A stretch of 56,739 nucleotides of DNA, taken from the NCBI GenBank assembly GCA_028694115.1, contig JAQUUB010000021.1, positions 1 through 56,739 of the forward strand, in the 5' to 3' direction. Position 1 is the stretch's first letter. Each line of letters opens with the position of its first letter. The notes under the pieces are model-generated. The model was not told where the DNA came from. It ran no database searches and saw nothing but the letters and a program-made list of their open reading frames with translations. This document shows positions 52,676 to 56,739 of this stretch, in pieces. Origin of the DNA: Lachnospiraceae bacterium. GTDB lineage: Bacteria; Bacillota_A; Clostridia; Lachnospirales; Lachnospiraceae. Position numbers and translations under genes: made by a program.

Positions 52676-53443
52676 ATGAGTACTTTATTAAAATTCAAAA
52701 AAGAACTTAATTATATGAAACAAGTGGTGTCAGAAAAATATGGAGAGGGGATCTTTCTTATCCTTAGTATCTCTTCTTTTTCTCTTGTTTCCTTCGCCCT
52801 ATTATTTGGATTAATCAGAAAACTGTGGCTTATAGCGTGGATTTTTGTAATTCTTGGAGCTTTGTTAAGTGTATTTCCAATTATGAATCTACTTTCTAAT
52901 AATCGTAAATCAAAAGATTTAGACTCTGATTCAATTTTACAATCACAGGGAAAAAATATATCTCCTACTATCCTCAGGAATCAAATGGATGAAGCTACAA
53001 GGTTAGCTCTTGAGCTTGAGGCAGCACTTTTAAAGAAAAAGATAGTAGAAAATGAAAAAGCATTAAAAGAAGCGGAATTAAAAGCACAAGAAGAGCGAAA
53101 TGCAGAATCACTAAAAAGAGCATTTGAAAAACACCAGAAAGAAGTAGCAGAAAAAAAACGTTTAAAACAGTTAAAAGAGAAGCGTGAGTTTCAGCAGCGG
53201 AATTTCGATCAGAATTACTTTCGTAAGGAAAACGTGAAAAAATATTCCTACATCAGTAAAGCAAATCAATCTACTAGCGAATTTTTTAAAGGAATTAATA
53301 ATATTACAGAACTTAAAAAACGTTATTTAGATTTGATGAAAATATATCATCCAGACAATTCCTCTGGTGATATAAATGTTACTCAGAAAATACAGCAGGA
53401 ATATGAGAAATTATTAGTCCAATTTAAATTTCATAATCATTAG
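52676..53443 (+). CDS. membrane protein with coiled coil and J-like C-terminus
   Basis: 255 aa. Two adjacent membrane helices (about 25-47 and 49-72) are followed by a long charged coiled coil rich in E, K, A and R (about 100-175). The C-terminal domain (about 203-253) reads FFKGINNITELKKRYLDLMKIYHPD and ends with QQEYEKLL. This matches the second and third helices of a J-domain, including the HPD tripeptide needed to stimulate DnaK, so it may bring DnaK to the membrane. That role is inference. AGGAA precedes the ATG. It is first of three co-oriented genes. Confidence 0.82.
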   Translation: MSTLLKFKKELNYMKQVVSEKYGEGIFLILSISSFSLVSFALLFGLIRKLWLIAWIFVILGALLSVFPIMNLLSNNRKSKDLDSDSILQSQGKNISPTILRNQMDEATRLALELEAALLKKKIVENEKALKEAELKAQEERNAESLKRAFEKHQKEVAEKKRLKQLKEKREFQQRNFDQNYFRKENVKKYSYISKANQSTSEFFKGINNITELKKRYLDLMKIYHPDNSSGDINVTQKIQQEYEKLLVQFKFHNH

Positions 53444-53455
53444 GAGAACCATTTT

Positions 53456-54193
53456 ATGAATCAACAATTATTTGAAAATCTTTGTACAGAGTTCTCCAAT
53501 TATGAACGTATTCGTTCTGGAATTGGTACTCTTTCTGAAAAAACAATCCATGCACTTTTAAAAGATTATATGGATTCTAATCCTCTTCATCAAGAACAGC
53601 CTTTCCATGGATATATCGCGGATATATACGATGGTTCTGCAATTGTAGAAATTCAAACCAGAAGTTTTGATCGCCTTCGGAACAAACTAGATGTTTTTCT
53701 TAAAGAGGTACCTGTTACAATTGTTCATCCAATACCACATACAAAATGGTTGCTTTGGATAGATGAAGAAACAGGAGAAGTATTTTCTAAAAGGAAATCA
53801 CCCAAAATAGGAAACCCAAATTGTGCGATGCCTGAATTGTATCGTATAAAAACTTTTTTAAAAAATCCCAACTTACATCTGCATTTCATATTTTTAGATA
53901 TAGAAGAATATCGTTTATTGAATGGCTGGAGTTCCGATAAAAAGAAAGGTTATACAAGACAAGAACGTCTTCCTCTACATTGTTCTTATGAGCTTACCAT
54001 TGATACAATTGAAGACTACAAAAAATTCCTTCCTCCTGATCTTCCGAGTCCATTTACGTCAAAAGATTATCATAAGGCTGCAAAAGTTAGTCTTTCCTGT
54101 GCACAAACATCACTTAACATTCTAACTTACATGGACGTCGTAATGCGAATTGGTAAAAATGGTAATGCCATTTTATATGAAAAATCTTGGTAA
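53456..54193 (+). CDS. uncharacterised protein with nuclease-like motif and winged helix
   Basis: 245 aa, no family assigned. The N-terminal half contains HGYIADIYDGSAIVEIQTRSFDRLRNKL (about 51-78 in two parts). There an Asp is followed ten residues later by Glu-x-Gln, a spacing reminiscent of PD-(D/E)xK nucleases (E-x-Q variants exist). WLLWIDEETGE and KRKSPKIG follow. The C-terminal 50 residues (FTSKDYHKAAKVSLSCAQ, RIGKNGNAILYEKSW) look like a winged helix-turn-helix. It is soluble. GGAG lies before the ATG, 12 nt after the preceding gene. Nuclease activity is speculative. Confidence 0.75.
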   Translation: MNQQLFENLCTEFSNYERIRSGIGTLSEKTIHALLKDYMDSNPLHQEQPFHGYIADIYDGSAIVEIQTRSFDRLRNKLDVFLKEVPVTIVHPIPHTKWLLWIDEETGEVFSKRKSPKIGNPNCAMPELYRIKTFLKNPNLHLHFIFLDIEEYRLLNGWSSDKKKGYTRQERLPLHCSYELTIDTIEDYKKFLPPDLPSPFTSKDYHKAAKVSLSCAQTSLNILTYMDVVMRIGKNGNAILYEKSW

Positions 54194-54216
54194 TCATATA
54201 AAATCTATGATATAAT
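54187..54216 (+). promoter_or_regulatory. possible internal promoter before the 760-aa gene
   Basis: TTGGTA (54187-54192), an 18-nt spacer and TGA-TATAAT (54208-54216) lie across the end of the preceding gene, 25 nt before the next ATG. Confidence 0.4.
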
Positions 54217-54241
54217 TTTTTACATTAGGAGGGCTTCATTT

Positions 54242-56524
54242 ATGGGAATGCAAGAGTTTAAAAAAGGGGACTTTATCCATCGTTTTGGTGATCCCGTCAA
54301 TGAACTGGAAATTCTACTTAAGGGATCTGTTAAAATATCTAATTCCTATAGTTTTATAACTGTTTCAAATGGTAGTATTCTTGGTATTATAGAGACACCA
54401 GGCACGTTTTATGCCTATGATTATTATGCATTAGAAGATACTAGTCTCTACGCATCTCCTTTTGAATCTTCAAGGGATATTGAAAAAGTAATCGCAACAA
54501 ATCCCAAAATTTCGAACGTATTGGCTTCTGCTTCTGTAAAAGCTGTTATCGATGTTTATTCACGTTATTCAGATTTACTTCAGGAGGCAAATTCTTTTTA
54601 TAAATTTGTTAAAAGCAATTATCAAAATTATTTATTACTTTGTGAAAAATTTTCTGTTCCTTTTCAATCCTTTCCTCACATTGAAGAATTGGAGCCTTTT
54701 TCTCCAGAAGAGGAATTTCCTTCCTGGCAGTTTGAATATTATTCAGAATTAAAGAAAATGCCAGCCGAACAAAAGAAAATTTTTTTTGGATATTCAAAAG
54801 GAATCAGTCTAGGTATTATCTTACAAAGTGTAGATACCATTCATAACTTATTAGCACTTTCTCAACAGACTGCAGATTATCTCTATGAAACTACATCTTT
54901 TGTAATCAGCGAAATTGGTGGTGATTTCTTTGACTTATACTCCAATTTGGTATTTAAAACTTCTAAGAATCCTTTCAATGACACCACTTCAATCGAAGCT
55001 GCCGTTAGCAAAATAATTATTTATCTTGAAAGTCACTCTTATCTTGATAAAGAATTTTTACACAAAAGAATCACAGAATATAGGCAGGCATTACGTGAAA
55101 TTGAAGATTCCTTCTTAAAGGATGACGATGATTTATCACAACTAAATAAACAGGTATGTGACACCACTACAAATTCATTAAAAACGATATTAGACTATGC
55201 GAAATATCCTACTGAAAAACGAAATGAGTTTGAATCTTTCATCAAGCAATATAAAGAATTATCCGATAAAAGTTCAACCGACGATAGTGCAAGAAAATTA
55301 CGCAGAAATCTAACGGAACATTTTTATAATATTTACGAATCTGCAATTACAATAAGCTTGTTTGAGGAACATGTTCCTACTGTAATGAAAATGTTTTTCT
55401 ATTTTGGATATATGGACGAAGACCTTACTGGTTCTACAAATGCTACCGCACTCTTTGAGTTAGCCAACTCAATTCATGAAAATCATGAAACAAATGTCAT
55501 GACTTTATACGAATGGCTGACACGCGTTAGTCTTGGCTTAGAAGAACCTTCTAAAAATGAATTTGATTTAGATTATGCCTCATATTTAAGGGAGCAGCGG
55601 GCTACTGGAAATATTACAAAAGAAGAAGAAAAACAGCTAATTTCCGATAAACGTCAAAAATTACATTTTGAGATCCAAAACATGTTTAAGACGGTAAACA
55701 GAATAACTTTTGGACGTGTATCAACGTTTTGCCCTATTCTGTCTGAACACAATATTTTGAAACCTTTAAAAACAATTTATATGGATTCAACTACCGTAAA
55801 CAATGCAATTAAGGAAATTAAAACAATTGACTTTTCATGTTTTTATCGTGAAACACTTTTTTCTGATCTATCGAAAGGTATCCAGAAAGAATTTGTGCAA
55901 AAGGAAGTATTACCTAATATAATTTTAATGCCAAACATCGGTACCCGAGGTTCTTTGTGGCAAGAAATTTCAGGTTCAAGACGTGATACTCCTGCAAGAA
56001 TGATGATTTCTATTTTCCCAGCTGAAAATATTCAAGATATTCTGATTCGTCTGACTGGAGAATATCGTTGGGAAATGTGCAAGCGAATTCAAGGCGTTCA
56101 TTGGAATGATGTTACAGATCGTTCCCTTACTTCAGAATACTGCGATTATGTACAGTTCTATAGAAAGAACCGAGATCTTTCGCAAGATGCAAAGGATAAA
56201 ATGAAACTAGCACTGCAAAAAGCTAAAAATAACTATCGTGAAGTATTTGTTATGGATTATATCTCTTGGGTAAAATACGAAGGTCATGGTTCGCCTCGAT
56301 TAAATCGCTATGCAAGGAATATTCTTTTCACTTACTGTCCTTTTAACAGAAATCTTCGTGAGGAAATAAAAATAAATCCTATGTATTCTGATATCATTGA
56401 GCGTTACCATTTAAAAACTGCCCAGAAAATTCACTTGATAGATTTGGTTATTCAAAAATTAAGTAGTAATGGTTTTGATATACCTAAAGAAATCGAACAA
56501 CAAAAAGACTATTTATCTATGTAG
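54242..56524 (+). CDS. large protein with cyclic-nucleotide-binding-like N-terminus
   Basis: 760 aa. Residues about 1-115 have the beta-roll layout of a cNMP-binding domain (FKKGDFIHRFGDPVNELEIL, LKGSVKIS, GSILGIIETPG, YALEDTSLYA, then a helix). I do not see the phosphate-binding FGExALL motif, so cAMP/cGMP binding is doubtful. The rest (about 120-760) is helix-rich and soluble, with no motif I know. The C-terminal third has conserved-looking ILMPNIGTRGSLWQE, RMMISIFPAENI, LTGEYRWEMCKRIQGVHWNDV and MDYISWVKYEGHGSPRLN. AGGAGGG precedes the ATG. It is last in the cluster and is followed by a terminator. Confidence 0.8.
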   Translation: MGMQEFKKGDFIHRFGDPVNELEILLKGSVKISNSYSFITVSNGSILGIIETPGTFYAYDYYALEDTSLYASPFESSRDIEKVIATNPKISNVLASASVKAVIDVYSRYSDLLQEANSFYKFVKSNYQNYLLLCEKFSVPFQSFPHIEELEPFSPEEEFPSWQFEYYSELKKMPAEQKKIFFGYSKGISLGIILQSVDTIHNLLALSQQTADYLYETTSFVISEIGGDFFDLYSNLVFKTSKNPFNDTTSIEAAVSKIIIYLESHSYLDKEFLHKRITEYRQALREIEDSFLKDDDDLSQLNKQVCDTTTNSLKTILDYAKYPTEKRNEFESFIKQYKELSDKSSTDDSARKLRRNLTEHFYNIYESAITISLFEEHVPTVMKMFFYFGYMDEDLTGSTNATALFELANSIHENHETNVMTLYEWLTRVSLGLEEPSKNEFDLDYASYLREQRATGNITKEEEKQLISDKRQKLHFEIQNMFKTVNRITFGRVSTFCPILSEHNILKPLKTIYMDSTTVNNAIKEIKTIDFSCFYRETLFSDLSKGIQKEFVQKEVLPNIILMPNIGTRGSLWQEISGSRRDTPARMMISIFPAENIQDILIRLTGEYRWEMCKRIQGVHWNDVTDRSLTSEYCDYVQFYRKNRDLSQDAKDKMKLALQKAKNNYREVFVMDYISWVKYEGHGSPRLNRYARNILFTYCPFNRNLREEIKINPMYSDIIERYHLKTAQKIHLIDLVIQKLSSNGFDIPKEIEQQKDYLSM

Positions 56525-56538
56525 TCGGAAGCACAACA

Positions 56539-56577
56539 AAAGGCTGATATCATATTGAACTGATATCAGCCTTTATT
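56539..56577 (+). terminator. terminator of the 52.7-56.5 kb cluster
   Basis: A perfect 14-bp stem (56539-56552 with 56561-56574) with an 8-nt loop is followed by ATTATT, a modest T-rich end. Confidence 0.75.
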
Positions 56578-56695
56578 ATTAATAATTTGTAAAACATTGT
56601 ACTTGAATTCTTAGTGTCAGCCAGCAAATTATAATTCCAACCTACTGCAACTTTACCGCCAATTAAATTCTCATCTTACATATAAGAGTTATCTT

Positions 56696-56725
56696 AACGT
56701 GCTGTATTTTACTGCACGTTTTTTT
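56696..56725 (+). terminator. second terminator near the window end
   Basis: AACGTGC (56696-56702) pairs with GCACGTT (56714-56720), with inner GTA/TAC, followed by TTTTTT. No gene lies between this and the previous terminator; a TATAAT at 56630-56635 could start a short RNA ending here. Confidence 0.75.
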
Positions 56726-56739
56726 CTGTTCCTCTTGAC

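Noticed and set aside
1..56739. CRISPR arrays, insertion sequences, prophage, rRNA
   Set aside because: No regular spaced repeats, transposase, integrase, phage gene or rRNA sequence was seen on either strand.

Overview
This window looks like a chromosomal core segment of a low-GC Gram-positive anaerobe of the class Clostridia, most likely family Lachnospiraceae. The reasons are AT-rich DNA, strong AGGAGG-type ribosome sites, a sigma-H gene behind cysS-mrnC-rlmB, a class III fructose bisphosphatase, GlnRS, a long fused PurL, and L-box, T-box and CIRCE control elements. There is no rRNA, no transposase, no phage block and no CRISPR array. The taxon is inferred from gene content only.

Layout. 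1-2000: a possible short minus-strand transcript, a cold-shock protein gene, a eukaryote-type hisA and a pentad-repeat lipoprotein. 2000-6200: fbp, dapB and dapA, with dapA behind a complete lysine riboswitch, attenuator and promoter. 6200-11900: a corrinoid adenosyltransferase-like gene, a tandem OB-fold SSB-like gene, typA, mgtE (with a possible overlapping leader ORF) and yigZ. 12000-19400: a class A PBP, htpG with a CIRCE element, a PrsA-like foldase and an FAD dehydrogenase. 19600-28200: a small acidic membrane protein, a DUF2225 protein, glnS, tRNA-Thr, the T-box-controlled cysE-cysS-mrnC-rlmB-sigH operon, ispF, tRNA-Met and tRNA-Val. 28300-36900: a MacAB-like efflux operon, argS, a 126-bp inverted-repeat element, a DapF homologue with both catalytic cysteines replaced by serine, an AraC regulator and queH. 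36800-47400: a GGDEF/EAL protein, carB, carA and purL. 47700-52500: a TetR regulator, and an operon of an unknown gene, a second EAL protein, hflK and hflC. 52600-56520: a divergent three-gene cluster made of a membrane protein with a J-like C-terminus, a winged-helix protein with a nuclease-like motif, and a 760-aa protein with a cyclic-nucleotide-binding-like N-terminus.

How the genes fit together. Several genes concern lysine/DAP and cell wall (dapA, dapB, dapF, PBP1, PrsA). Others concern translation (three aminoacyl-tRNA synthetases, three tRNAs, rlmB, mrnC, queH, typA) and nucleotide synthesis (carAB, purL). RNA control is prominent: lysine represses dapA, and uncharged tRNA-Cys should induce the cysE operon, which carries sigH at its 3' end. 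Two c-di-GMP phosphodiesterase candidates sit in operons with otherwise unrelated genes. The least understood parts are the 52.0-56.5 kb divergent locus, the Ser/Ser DapF, the mgtE leader ORF, the dapF-argS repeat and the terminator buried in the araC coding sequence.
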